Assembly (NCBI GenBank): GCA_016292545.1
Contig: JAEDIG010000048.1
Coordinates: 1-17,450, forward strand
Source of the DNA: Bacteroidaceae bacterium
Lineage (GTDB): Bacteria; Bacteroidota; Bacteroidia; Bacteroidales; Bacteroidaceae
Direction of reading: 5' to 3'
DNA length: 17,450 bases
In this document: positions 6,362 through 14,598 of the stretch, piece by piece
Numbering within the stretch: the stretch's first letter is position 1
Layout: each line of letters opens with the position of its first letter
Position numbers and translations under genes: made by a program
Notes under the pieces: model-generated
Database searches by the model: none
What the model was told of the DNA's origin: nothing
The model's input: the letters and a program-made list of their open reading frames with translations, nothing else

Positions 6362-7399
6362 TTAATTTTGTTCTACTTCGTTGTTCTGGCAGCAAGCCGG
6401 AGTGCCTCGCTTGGGGCATTCCTCACACTCGCCTTGGCCGCATTCGCCCTGGCCGCATTTGCCCTGGCCGCACTCGCCCTGGCCGCATTTGCCATGACCC
6501 TTGCCTTCACCACACTGGCCCTTGCCTTTTCCGCAATGGCCGCTACGTGCGCCACATGCCACGGCATTGTCGCCCGAGGGCCCGCCCATGATGAAGCCGG
6601 CGTATGCGCCCAGGCCGTCCTTGACCATGGCGTCCACGCCGTTGCTGGTGAGGGTGGCACCCGTGATGCCGTTCACCTCCAGCTCGCTCTGGGCGGCTCC
6701 GCTCTTCACCACCGAAAGGTCGATGCGCTGGCTTCCGGGTTGTGCAAAGAGGGGCTTGCCGTTGAACAGCTCCTGGAAACTGCGCTCGCCGATGCGTGCG
6801 CCCAATCCGGCCGTTTCGCTCTCGTGGTAGAAATAGGTGCCATAGACGCTCTGCTTGTCCTCGTTGAGGGCAATGTAGCCCCAGAGGCCACCCCAGAGGC
6901 CACGGCCCGTGACGGGAATCACATACTTGACGCCCTCTTCCGTCTGGGCCACAAACACGTGGAGGATGCCCTCCTTGATGAGGCCTCCGTAGGTGCTGTT
7001 GAAGGCACCTTCATAGGGAACCAGCTGGCTGCCGTCCCACACCATGTCCTGCACCTTCTCGCTGAAGGCAGCCGACACGTCGATGCCGTTGATGTCGATG
7101 TTGAGGGAAGTGAGAATCTGTCCCTTGGTATCGTTCTCCACATTGGCGTCCTGGATGGGTTTGAGCGAACTGGAGACGAATGCCAGCAGGAAAGCCACCA
7201 CCACCACCATGACGGAGGCATAGAGGACGGTGTAGACGTTGCTGTTGGTGTCGAGTCCTTTCTTGGCAGGTGCGCCACCGCCTTCGGTCACTTCCTCAAA
7301 CTCCGTGGAAGGAGCCTGGCACAGGGGGCACTTTTCGGGAGCCTTGTCTCCCTCGTGGACATAGCCACATACCTTACATTTGAATTTCTTTGTAGCCAT
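6362..7399 (-). CDS. nqrC: NqrC with extra N-terminal rubredoxin-like domain and Cys-rich C-terminal tail
   Basis: The core is NqrC, the FMN subunit of Na+-NQR: a membrane helix at about residues 57-79 after LDTNSNVYTVLYA, then a periplasmic FMN-binding domain ending with T246-G-A-T249-L-T, where T249 is the expected FMN-linked threonine. Two parts are added. Residues 1-37 form a rubredoxin-like module (C8-x2-C11-GYVHEG, C24-P-x-C27), joined by a flexible Gly/Ala/Lys linker; it should face the cytoplasm. Residues 278-345 form a tail with 11 cysteines (C282 to C337), including four alternating K/E-CGQG units at 304-323; it should face the periplasm. At 345 residues the protein is well above the 200-260 usual for NqrC. 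The ATG lies 5 bp after the nqrB stop, and no Met occurs between the module and the helix, so the fusion is real as read. The tail keeps frame and ends in a normal stop. N243 stands where flavinylation motifs often have Asp. Confidence 0.93.
   Translation of the reverse strand: MATKKFKCKVCGYVHEGDKAPEKCPLCQAPSTEFEEVTEGGGAPAKKGLDTNSNVYTVLYASVMVVVVAFLLAFVSSSLKPIQDANVENDTKGQILTSLNIDINGIDVSAAFSEKVQDMVWDGSQLVPYEGAFNSTYGGLIKEGILHVFVAQTEEGVKYVIPVTGRGLWGGLWGYIALNEDKQSVYGTYFYHESETAGLGARIGERSFQELFNGKPLFAQPGSQRIDLSVVKSGAAQSELEVNGITGATLTSNGVDAMVKDGLGAYAGFIMGGPSGDNAVACGARSGHCGKGKGQCGEGKGHGKCGQGECGQGKCGQGECGQGECEECPKRGTPACCQNNEVEQN
6431..6490 (-). repeat. 15-bp tandem repeat, four units, coding for (K/E)CGQG
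   Basis: Four consecutive 15-bp units (6431-6445, 6446-6460, 6461-6475, 6476-6490), differing at one to three bases each, lie inside nqrC. Read on the minus strand they encode KCGQG-ECGQG-KCGQG-ECGQG (residues 304-323). Since the unit is a multiple of three, gain or loss of units by slippage would keep the frame. Flanking Cys-Gly-rich codons (residues 282-303) look like older, degenerate units. Confidence 0.9.
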
Positions 7400-7404
7400 A
7401 ATCC

Positions 7405-8568
7405 TTACTTTTTAATTGCGCGACGCGCACGTTTGTTGATATTGCTTTGCACGAAGCAGTAGTCGATAAGGGGTGCAAAAAGGTTGAGCAGCAGGATGGC
7501 CAGCATCATGCCTTCGGGGAAACCGGGGTTGAGCACGCGCACGAGCACAGCCACCACACCGATGAGGAAGCCATAGATGTACTGTCCGCAAGAGGTGCGT
7601 GCGCTGGTGACGGGATCGGTGGCCATGAACACGGCACCGAAGCAGAAACCGCCCACAACCATCTGGTCGGCACAGCTCAGAGGGCTCATGCCCGTCTGGT
7701 GGAAGAGAGCTGCCGTGAGTGCACCGCCCACAAACACACTGAGCATGGTGCGCCACGAAGCGATGCCCGTCCACAGCAGGATGGCAGCACCAATGGCGAT
7801 GGCCACCACGCTGGTTTCACCGATAGAACCGGGAATGAGGCCGATGAAGGCCGACCACTGGTCGGCAAGACCGTTGCCCAGAGCAGCTTCGCCCAGAGGA
7901 GTGGCTGCGGTGTAGGTGTCGGGCAGGTTGTTTCCAAGGCCGAAAATCGTGCTCTGAGCCACCCACACATTGTCGTCGCCGGTCATCGCCGAAGGATAGC
8001 TGAAGAAGAGGAATGCACGTGTGATCAGTGCGGGATTGAAGATGTTCATGCCCGTGCCGCCAAAGATTTCCTTGGCAAAGATGACACTGAAGGCCACGGC
8101 CACAGCCAGCATCCACAAAGGAGTGTTGACGGGGATGATCATGGGAATGATGATACCGCTCACCAGGAAGCCTTCCTGGATTTCCTCACCCTTCCACTGA
8201 GCCACCACGAACTCTATGCCAAGGCCCACGATGTAGCTGACGATGATCTTGGGCAACACGGCCAAAAGGCCGAATCCGAAGATTTCGCAGAAGCTGGCAT
8301 CAGAGAGGGTGCCTGCGGCCAGATAGTTCTGGTAACCCACGTTGTACATACCGAACAGCAAGGCGGGCAGGAGCGCAATCACCACGAAACTCATGATGCG
8401 CTTGCTGTCGATAGCATCGTGGATGTTCACGCTGCCTACACGGCTTGTCTGGTTGGGAACGAACGCAAAGGTCTCGAATCCGTCCACCAGGCTACGGAAG
8501 GCATGGAACTTGCCGCCCTCCTCAACCATCGGCTTTATGTTATCGAAAAATTTTCTTAATGCTTTCAT
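7405..8568 (-). CDS. nqrB: Na+-translocating NADH:quinone reductase subunit B
   Basis: NqrB (387 residues) is the largest membrane subunit of Na+-NQR. It carries covalent FMN and riboflavin and is the main part of the Na+ path and quinone site. After a cytoplasmic N-terminus (about 1-55, including the SRVGSVNIHDAIDSKR segment) there are about ten membrane helices. Family motifs are EEIQEGFLVSGIIIP around residue 137, the GGTGMNIFNPALITRAFLFF stretch around 180, and TYTAATPL with T223 as the predicted FMN-linked threonine. The usual SGAT is here TAAT, a conservative change. ApbE, needed for flavinylation, is not in this window. The gene is 36 bp after nqrA and 5 bp before nqrC. The start ATG gives the usual KALRKFFDNIKP N-terminus. 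Confidence 0.97.
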   Translation of the reverse strand: MKALRKFFDNIKPMVEEGGKFHAFRSLVDGFETFAFVPNQTSRVGSVNIHDAIDSKRIMSFVVIALLPALLFGMYNVGYQNYLAAGTLSDASFCEIFGFGLLAVLPKIIVSYIVGLGIEFVVAQWKGEEIQEGFLVSGIIIPMIIPVNTPLWMLAVAVAFSVIFAKEIFGGTGMNIFNPALITRAFLFFSYPSAMTGDDNVWVAQSTIFGLGNNLPDTYTAATPLGEAALGNGLADQWSAFIGLIPGSIGETSVVAIAIGAAILLWTGIASWRTMLSVFVGGALTAALFHQTGMSPLSCADQMVVGGFCFGAVFMATDPVTSARTSCGQYIYGFLIGVVAVLVRVLNPGFPEGMMLAILLLNLFAPLIDYCFVQSNINKRARRAIKK

Positions 8569-8605
8569 TGTGTTTCACTAAGTAATACATTAATTATTAA
8601 GCGCG

Positions 8606-9934
8606 CTATGCGTTCTCCTTTCTCAGGATGTCGAGACCCTGGCGAACGATGCGCTGCAACTCGAGCTTGCTGCTGTCCACGAACTCTGCAACGGCAAAGT
8701 CCTCGGGAGCCACCTCGTAGATGCCAAGTGCTTCCTGGCGGTCGATGTCGCCCGTGATGATGGCCTTGATGAGATAGCCGGCATAGATGTCCATGGGGAA
8801 CACCTTGTCATACTCACCGCTCATGATCATGTGGCGCTCGCCGCCCTTCACGCGGGCATCGAACACATACTCCTTCTTGCCACACAGCCAGCTGAAATAG
8901 CTGCGATGGGTGCTGAACGTGCCGAAACGCGGCATTATCCATCCCATGAACTCATCGGCATGGTCGCCCTCGGGAATCACGTTCACCTCGGTGGCATGGG
9001 CGGCCAGATAGCCGTCGGCGGTTGTCTTGAGGCCCGTCATCACATTTCCGTTGATGATGCGCACACCGGCCGAAAGCTCCACCTGGCCCTGCAGCAGGGT
9101 GCTGAGCTTCTGCCCCACGAGCATCTTGGCATAGCAGGGCTTCTTCACCTCGGAACCGGCCAGGGCAACCGTGCGTGTGAGGTCCACACGGCCCGTTGCC
9201 ATCAGGCGGCCGATGAAGAGGACCTCCTCGGCTCCCAGTGTCCACACCACCTCGCCCTTGTTCACAGGGTCAACATGGTTGATTTGCACACCCACGTTGC
9301 CGGCAGGGGCCGGACCGTCGAACATCGTCACCTCGCAATCGGTGGCTCCGGTGAGCGCACTGCTCGTCTGGCGGGCACTCACGCCCAGATGCACCTTGGC
9401 CAGCTTGGCCAAAGCGGAGATACCAGCCTGGAAGGCCTTTTCCTCCCCCTTGAGCGCATACTCGAAATCCTGGCTGAGCGGCATACTGTTGAAGCCGCTC
9501 ACGAAGATGGCCTTGGGCTTGTCTTCGGGATTGGCCACCACATCGTAGGGGCGCTGGCGCAGGAACGCAAACATACCACTTTCCAGCAGCAGGGTCTTGG
9601 TGTCCTGCTTGGTGTCGAATGTGCGGGCCGTCTGCTTGCCATCGCTCTTCACGCGAATGCTGAGCAGTTTGCGACGGTCGCCACGCTCCACCATTGAGAC
9701 AGTACCGCTGACTGGAGATACAAACTTCACTTCAGGATGCAGCTTGTCTACAAACAATGCATCCCCGACCAGGACATTGTCACCTTCCTTGACCACTACC
9801 TTGGGCTTGACACCGGTGAAATCGTCGGGAACGAGTGCATACTCGCCCGGGCACTTCACGCTGGTTGTTTCCAATGCAGCCTTGCCTTTCAGATTAATGT
9901 CCAGACCTTTACGCAATTTGATAACTTTTGCCAT
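8606..9934 (-). CDS. nqrA: Na+-translocating NADH:quinone reductase subunit A
   Basis: NqrA (442 residues, the normal length) is the peripheral cytoplasmic subunit of Na+-NQR; it sits on NqrB and takes part in quinone binding. The start MAKVIKLRKGLDINLKGKA is diagnostic. VKCPGEYALVPDDFTGVKPK, a barrel-sandwich-like region VKEGDNVLVGDALF and VKFVSPVSGTVSMVERGDRR follow in the first 100 residues. The middle has QRPYDVVANPEDKPKAIFVS, and the C-terminal part has HRSYFSWLCGKKEYVFDAR and YEVAPEDFAVAEFVDSSK. No iron-sulfur motif is present, as expected. It is the first gene of the operon, with a -7 box 37 nt upstream, and is divergent from the TamB-like gene. Confidence 0.97.
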   Translation of the reverse strand: MAKVIKLRKGLDINLKGKAALETTSVKCPGEYALVPDDFTGVKPKVVVKEGDNVLVGDALFVDKLHPEVKFVSPVSGTVSMVERGDRRKLLSIRVKSDGKQTARTFDTKQDTKTLLLESGMFAFLRQRPYDVVANPEDKPKAIFVSGFNSMPLSQDFEYALKGEEKAFQAGISALAKLAKVHLGVSARQTSSALTGATDCEVTMFDGPAPAGNVGVQINHVDPVNKGEVVWTLGAEEVLFIGRLMATGRVDLTRTVALAGSEVKKPCYAKMLVGQKLSTLLQGQVELSAGVRIINGNVMTGLKTTADGYLAAHATEVNVIPEGDHADEFMGWIMPRFGTFSTHRSYFSWLCGKKEYVFDARVKGGERHMIMSGEYDKVFPMDIYAGYLIKAIITGDIDRQEALGIYEVAPEDFAVAEFVDSSKLELQRIVRQGLDILRKENA

Positions 9935-9971
9935 ATACTGGATAAATAAACCTATTACACAATATGCAACG

Positions 9972-9979
9972 CAAAATTA
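9972..9979 (-). promoter_or_regulatory. -7 box of the nqr operon
   Basis: TAATTTTG on the minus strand fits TAnnTTTG and lies 37 nt upstream of the nqrA ATG, giving a leader of about 30 nt. No exact TTTG -33 element is seen; a T-rich stretch near 9994-9998 is at about the right spacing. No other promoter is evident between nqrA and nqrF, so the six genes are probably one transcript. Confidence 0.55.
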
Positions 9980-10022
9980 CATAAAATTTGTATAAAAATG
10001 CCGCTTTTTCAAAAAAAGATTG

Positions 10023-10030
10023 TACTTTTG
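10023..10030 (+). promoter_or_regulatory. -7 box of the TamB-like gene cluster
   Basis: TACTTTTG fits TAnnTTTG and lies about 85 nt before the proposed translation start at 10116. The -33 position has no clear TTTG. The A-rich leader (10091-10105) precedes an AAGGA ribosome binding site. Confidence 0.5.
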
Positions 10031-10103
10031 ATGCGATTTTTGAAGCAAACACCGCAAAAAGGCCCTTTTGGAGGCCAAAAACGGCTGATAAAACAAGAAA
10101 AAA

Positions 10104-10108
10104 AAGGA
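10104..10108 (+). promoter_or_regulatory. Shine-Dalgarno-like AAGGA that points to an ATC start
   Basis: AAGGA lies 7 nt before ATC at 10116-10118. That spacing is right for initiation there, while the nearest standard start in this frame (TTG at 10179) has no Shine-Dalgarno within reach and lies inside the membrane anchor. This site is the main evidence for where translation of the TamB-like protein begins. Confidence 0.4.
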
Positions 10109-10115
10109 CAGGCTT

Positions 10116-13100
10116 ATCAAAACACTGAAATACATATTCCGCTGGCTGGCGGCAACCGCCCTTACCCTGTATCTGCTGTTGCTGGCCATGGGCAACATCC
10201 CTGCAATGCAGAGATGGAGCGCAAGGCAACTGTCGGCATGGCTGACTGGCAAGGTGAAGGCCAGGGTGGAAATAAGGAACCTCCGTTTGGGGATGCTCAA
10301 CCGCATTGTGGCCGACGGCATCTGCATCCATGACAAAAACGACACCCTGATGCTGGACATTGCGCGGCTGGCGGCAAAGATAGAACTCCTGCCGCTGGCC
10401 AATCATGCCATACGCATAGAAAACGCCCAGCTATTTGGCGCACACGCACGTCTCTACAGGAAAACAGCCGACGGCATGCCCAACTATCAGTTCCTTCTGG
10501 ATGCATTCAGCAGCAACGACACCACCTCCAACCCCATCGACCTGAAACTGGGCAAACTCCTGGTGAGGGGCATGAGTGTGCGCTACGATGTGGAAGACCA
10601 GCCGGAAACACCGGGCAGGATGAGCCCCCACCATCTGCACCTGAAAGACCTGCGGCTGAACGCCATCATCCACCACCTCACACCGGACAGCATGAGAATG
10701 GAGATAGAGCGGCTGGCCTTCGAGGAACAAAGCGGGCTCCGCCTGGAGGAAATGAATGTGGACGCAAGCATGACCACCAGGCGAATGTGCATAGAGGACC
10801 TGTGGATGAAACTGCCCCACTCCAGCCTTTCCGTCCCCCTGCTGGAACTCACCTACGACACCCTTCCCGGCAAGAGTAGCATGAGGCAATGGCTCGCCAC
10901 CCTTAGCTGCGAGGGGCAGATGGCCGCCTCCGTATCGCCGGCCGACATCGGAAGCATAGTCCCCGACCTGCAGCATTTCAGGGATTCCATAGGGGCTTCG
11001 CTCTCGCTCCGGGGCAAGGACGGACATATTGAGGTGAAGGCCCTGCACGTCCACGACGGTGAAAAGAACATCGACCTGTGGGCCGACGGGCTTCTGGTAA
11101 TAGACGCCGTGGCATGGCAGGCAGAAGCCGGCATCCGCAAACTGGAGATCGGGGAGCGGATGGTGCCATGGATAGTGCGGAACCTGAAAGGACAGGAAAT
11201 CCCCGATGTGGCCATACTGCAAAGACTGGGACGCATAGCTGCCAGCGGGCCAATCCACTATGCCGCCAACACACTGGATGCTGACATCGGCATGGAAACC
11301 CATGCAGGCACTGCACGCGTGAGGGGGAAACTGCACCAGATGAACGAACTGGAGGCACAGGTGGAGGTGAACCAGCTGCAAGCCAACCGGCTGCTTTCGC
11401 CAAACGGCAACGGCCCGCTGGAGGAAGTGAGCGCATCCCTGCACCTGACAGGCAGGATGAAGGGAGAAGACCAAAAGCCCCGATGGAGGGCAGAGGGGAC
11501 ACTGGAGCAAGTGGTGTTCAAGAACTATCCATACCGCAACATCGAGGTGTGGGCAGAGCACAGTGATAGTAGAACACAAGCATCTGTCAACCATGAAGAT
11601 ATAAATGGCCATATAAAGCTGGGCTTCAACCATGCGGAACTGGCAGGAAGCAGGGAGGCACAATGTGTGCTGGAGCTCGAAGACATCAATCTGCAAGCCC
11701 TCAATCTGGCACCAAAGATGGACGACGAAAGGATAAGCCTGCAGCTGGAGGCCAATGTGAAGGGGCAGTCGGTCAACTCGCTTCGAGGCACGCTCCTGTG
11801 CCAAGGCTTCGAGCTGGAATCGGAGCGCATGGGCACACACAAGCCGGGCGACCTCACGCTGGACCTCTTTTTCAACGGCCTCCGCAAGGAGATTGACATA
11901 GAGAGCCCCTTCCTGAACGCACAGATAAAGGGAACGTTCGACTGGCAGCACCTCTATCCGGGCATTTGCCAGATGCTGCATTCCCATCTGCCCCAACTGG
12001 TGGGCACCGACAGCCTCCGCCACTACAACGAGGATGTGGAGATGGAACTGACGCTGCAGGACACCATGCTTGTGAGGCGGCTGGCAGGCATCGACCTGAA
12101 GTCGCCCTTCCCCACCCGCCTGAACGGCAAGCTGGACACGAGGCTCAACCTGCTGGAGCTGGAGGCCGAAAGTCCGGAAATCTGCTACGGGAGCGAAATC
12201 CTGAGAGACATCCGCCTGCGCATGGACAACAGGCCCGAAATGCTGCAGAACCAGCTGTGCCTGAAGCGCATCATCAAGCAAAGACCCGTCGACATGTGTG
12301 TGGAAAGCTATGCCGGCTACAACAAACTCAGGAGTGTGCTGAAATGGGACAACAACAACCAGCCCGCGCAAAAGGGGATACTGGACATCACGGGCACATT
12401 CCTGAAGGACGAAACAGGAAAGGCGATGATACAGGCCAATGTGGCTCCCACGGAAATCATCATCAGCGATACGCTGTGGAATGTGCATCCGGCCACCATC
12501 ATCCACCGCAAAGGAGCCACCAGCATCCGGCAGGTGGGCATCAGCCAGGGGGCACGCCACCTGAATGTGAACGGCACCGTGTCCAAGGAGGATGGCGACT
12601 CCATCTCGGTGGAACTGAACGAGATAAACCTGGCATACATCTTCCAGATGATAAACTTCAAGGCACTTGAGTTCACGGGCAATGCCACAGGGCTGGTGTA
12701 TGCCAAGAACCTGCTGTCCGCCCCCGTGGCCGACGCATTCCTCCACGTGAAGGATTTCTGCATCAACCGAGGGCTTATGGGAGAAATGGACGTGCATGCC
12801 GGATGGGGACACCAGGGCAAGAGCATACAGCTGGAAGCCGACATGCGCGACGACGAAGCACGCCACCACACCCTGCTGCAGGGCACCATCACACCCGGCC
12901 ACGACCCCGGAAGCGGGCTTGACCTCCACATCCAGACAAAGCGCATCAACCTGTCCTTCCTGAACAAGTTCACCTCGTCCATCTTCACCAATCTGCAAGG
13001 AAGGGCCACCGGCCGCGCCCGGGTGTTCGGCCCCTTCAAGAAAATCGATCTGGAAGGCGACCTTATTGCCGAAGAGGCCTCGATGAAGGTGAACATGCTG

Positions 13101-14573
13101 GGCACATCCTACCGCCTGTATGGCGACAGTGTGGTGATGCGCCCGGGCAACATCTGGATAAAGAATGCCACGGCATACGACAACTTTGGCACCAAGGGCG
13201 ACAACGAGCACTGTGCGCTGGTGGACGGCCACCTGACCCACAACCATCTGAGCGAACTCAGATATGACTTCAGCATCAAGGCCCGGAATGTGCTTGCCTA
13301 TGATTTCCGCGACTTCGGTGACCAGTCGTTCTATGGCACCTTCTTTGCCTCGGGCGACGTGCATCTGAGCGGACAACCCGGAGAGCTGACGGTCGACGTG
13401 AATGCCAAGCCCCTTTCCGGCTCGATACTGACCTACAACGTGGGAAATCCCGAAACCCTCACAGAAGCCAGTTTCATCACCTACACCCCGCCCAAGGACA
13501 GCCTCCGCACGGGCACAGGCGATGGAGCCGGCAACGTGGAGGAAGAAGAGGCCAACGACATCCACCTGAACATGGATCTCGACATCACCCCCGATGCTTC
13601 CATCAAGCTGCTGATGGACAGGAAATCCGGCGACCACATCCTGCTGGGGGGATACGGACGCATCAGGGCACACTACTACAACAAGGGAAAGTTCCAGATG
13701 TATGGTGTCTACAGGGTTGACAACGGCATCTACAAACTGTCGCTGCAGGACTTCATCCACAAGGATTTCCTCTTCAGAGAGGGTGGCTCCATCACCTTCG
13801 GAGGCGATGCCTATCAGGCAGCACTCAACCTGCAGGCCATCTACACAGTGCCCAACGTGTCGCTCGACGACCTGAGCACATCCAGCCTAGGGCTGAGCAA
13901 CACCCGTGTGGATTGTGTGATGAACATCACAGGCAAGCCGGAAGCCCCCTCAGTGTCGTTCGACTTCGACCTGCCCAATGCCAACGAGGAGGAGAAACAG
14001 ATGGTGAGGAGCATCGTGAGCACCGAGGAGGAAAAGAACATGCAAGCCATGTATCTGCTGGGAATCGGACGCTTCTATAACTTCGGCACACAATACACAT
14101 CGGGGGCCAGCCAGAGCAGCATGGCCATGAACTCATTGATAAGCAGCACCATCAGCAGCCAGTTCAACCAGATGATGAGCCAGATGGTGGGCAACAGCAA
14201 CTGGACCTTTGGTGCAAACCTGCGCACGGGCGAGACGGGATGGAACGAACTGGATGTGGAAGGCATGCTCAGCGGCAGGCTGCTTGACAACCGTCTGCAG
14301 CTCAACGGCAATTTCGGCTACAGGGAAAGCGTGTATTCCAACAACAACTTCATCGGCGACTTCGACATGAAATACCTGATCACACCAGGTGGGACCGTGG
14401 CCTTGAAGGTGTACAACGAAACCAACGACCGATACTTCATCCAGTCGTCGCTCACCACACAGGGCATCGGCATACAGCTGAAAAAGGACTTCAACCGTTG
14501 GGCGGACATCTTCCGCAAGACACCAGCCGCCGCCACCACCTCCTCCGGCAAACGCAAGAAACGCGGAAAATAG
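10116..14573 (+). CDS. TamB/AsmA-like translocation and assembly module protein, probable non-ATG start
   Basis: A very long, beta-rich protein of 1485 residues from 10116 (1464 from the TTG at 10179). The first residues IKTLKYIFRWLAATALTLYL form a positively charged region plus a membrane anchor, typical of TamB/AsmA proteins. The bulk is repetitive amphipathic beta structure, as in the lipid-conducting groove of this superfamily. The last 430 or so residues match the TamB C-terminal domain (DUF490, PF04357): FYGTFFASGDVHLSG near 1065, PDASIKLLMD and GDHILLGGYGRI near 1160, then YGVYRVDNGIYKLSLQDF and LLDNRLQLNGNFGYRESVY, ending in a basic tail. The family links inner and outer membrane, serving outer-membrane protein insertion or phospholipid transport. 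The frame is open from 10092 but lacks ATG before 10188; ATC at 10116 occupies the ATG position. Part of a probable three-gene operon. Confidence 0.88.
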   Translation: MKTLKYIFRWLAATALTLYLLLLAMGNIPAMQRWSARQLSAWLTGKVKARVEIRNLRLGMLNRIVADGICIHDKNDTLMLDIARLAAKIELLPLANHAIRIENAQLFGAHARLYRKTADGMPNYQFLLDAFSSNDTTSNPIDLKLGKLLVRGMSVRYDVEDQPETPGRMSPHHLHLKDLRLNAIIHHLTPDSMRMEIERLAFEEQSGLRLEEMNVDASMTTRRMCIEDLWMKLPHSSLSVPLLELTYDTLPGKSSMRQWLATLSCEGQMAASVSPADIGSIVPDLQHFRDSIGASLSLRGKDGHIEVKALHVHDGEKNIDLWADGLLVIDAVAWQAEAGIRKLEIGERMVPWIVRNLKGQEIPDVAILQRLGRIAASGPIHYAANTLDADIGMETHAGTARVRGKLHQMNELEAQVEVNQLQANRLLSPNGNGPLEEVSASLHLTGRMKGEDQKPRWRAEGTLEQVVFKNYPYRNIEVWAEHSDSRTQASVNHEDINGHIKLGFNHAELAGSREAQCVLELEDINLQALNLAPKMDDERISLQLEANVKGQSVNSLRGTLLCQGFELESERMGTHKPGDLTLDLFFNGLRKEIDIESPFLNAQIKGTFDWQHLYPGICQMLHSHLPQLVGTDSLRHYNEDVEMELTLQDTMLVRRLAGIDLKSPFPTRLNGKLDTRLNLLELEAESPEICYGSEILRDIRLRMDNRPEMLQNQLCLKRIIKQRPVDMCVESYAGYNKLRSVLKWDNNNQPAQKGILDITGTFLKDETGKAMIQANVAPTEIIISDTLWNVHPATIIHRKGATSIRQVGISQGARHLNVNGTVSKEDGDSISVELNEINLAYIFQMINFKALEFTGNATGLVYAKNLLSAPVADAFLHVKDFCINRGLMGEMDVHAGWGHQGKSIQLEADMRDDEARHHTLLQGTITPGHDPGSGLDLHIQTKRINLSFLNKFTSSIFTNLQGRATGRARVFGPFKKIDLEGDLIAEEASMKVNMLGTSYRLYGDSVVMRPGNIWIKNATAYDNFGTKGDNEHCALVDGHLTHNHLSELRYDFSIKARNVLAYDFRDFGDQSFYGTFFASGDVHLSGQPGELTVDVNAKPLSGSILTYNVGNPETLTEASFITYTPPKDSLRTGTGDGAGNVEEEEANDIHLNMDLDITPDASIKLLMDRKSGDHILLGGYGRIRAHYYNKGKFQMYGVYRVDNGIYKLSLQDFIHKDFLFREGGSITFGGDAYQAALNLQAIYTVPNVSLDDLSTSSLGLSNTRVDCVMNITGKPEAPSVSFDFDLPNANEEEKQMVRSIVSTEEEKNMQAMYLLGIGRFYNFGTQYTSGASQSSMAMNSLISSTISSQFNQMMSQMVGNSNWTFGANLRTGETGWNELDVEGMLSGRLLDNRLQLNGNFGYRESVYSNNNFIGDFDMKYLITPGGTVALKVYNETNDRYFIQSSLTTQGIGIQLKKDFNRWADIFRKTPAAATTSSGKRKKRGK

Positions 14574-14598
14574 CCGTATATATATCTATTATTAGGGC

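Noticed and set aside
6308..7462. Plus-strand open frame opposite nqrC, alanine/leucine-rich
   Set aside because: The Ala/Leu repeat is the antisense reading of the CGQG repeat; NqrC domains on the minus strand are unambiguous.
3765..9934. Possibility that the operon is the related Rnf complex
   Set aside because: Genes for NqrA and NqrF are present in the order A-B-C-D-E-F, and there is no RnfB or RnfC ferredoxin-type subunit.
10431..13760. A 1109-codon open frame on the minus strand opposite the TamB-like gene
   Set aside because: It is a shadow produced by GC-rich third codon positions; its His/Val/Gln-rich translation matches no family, while the plus strand has clear TamB domains.
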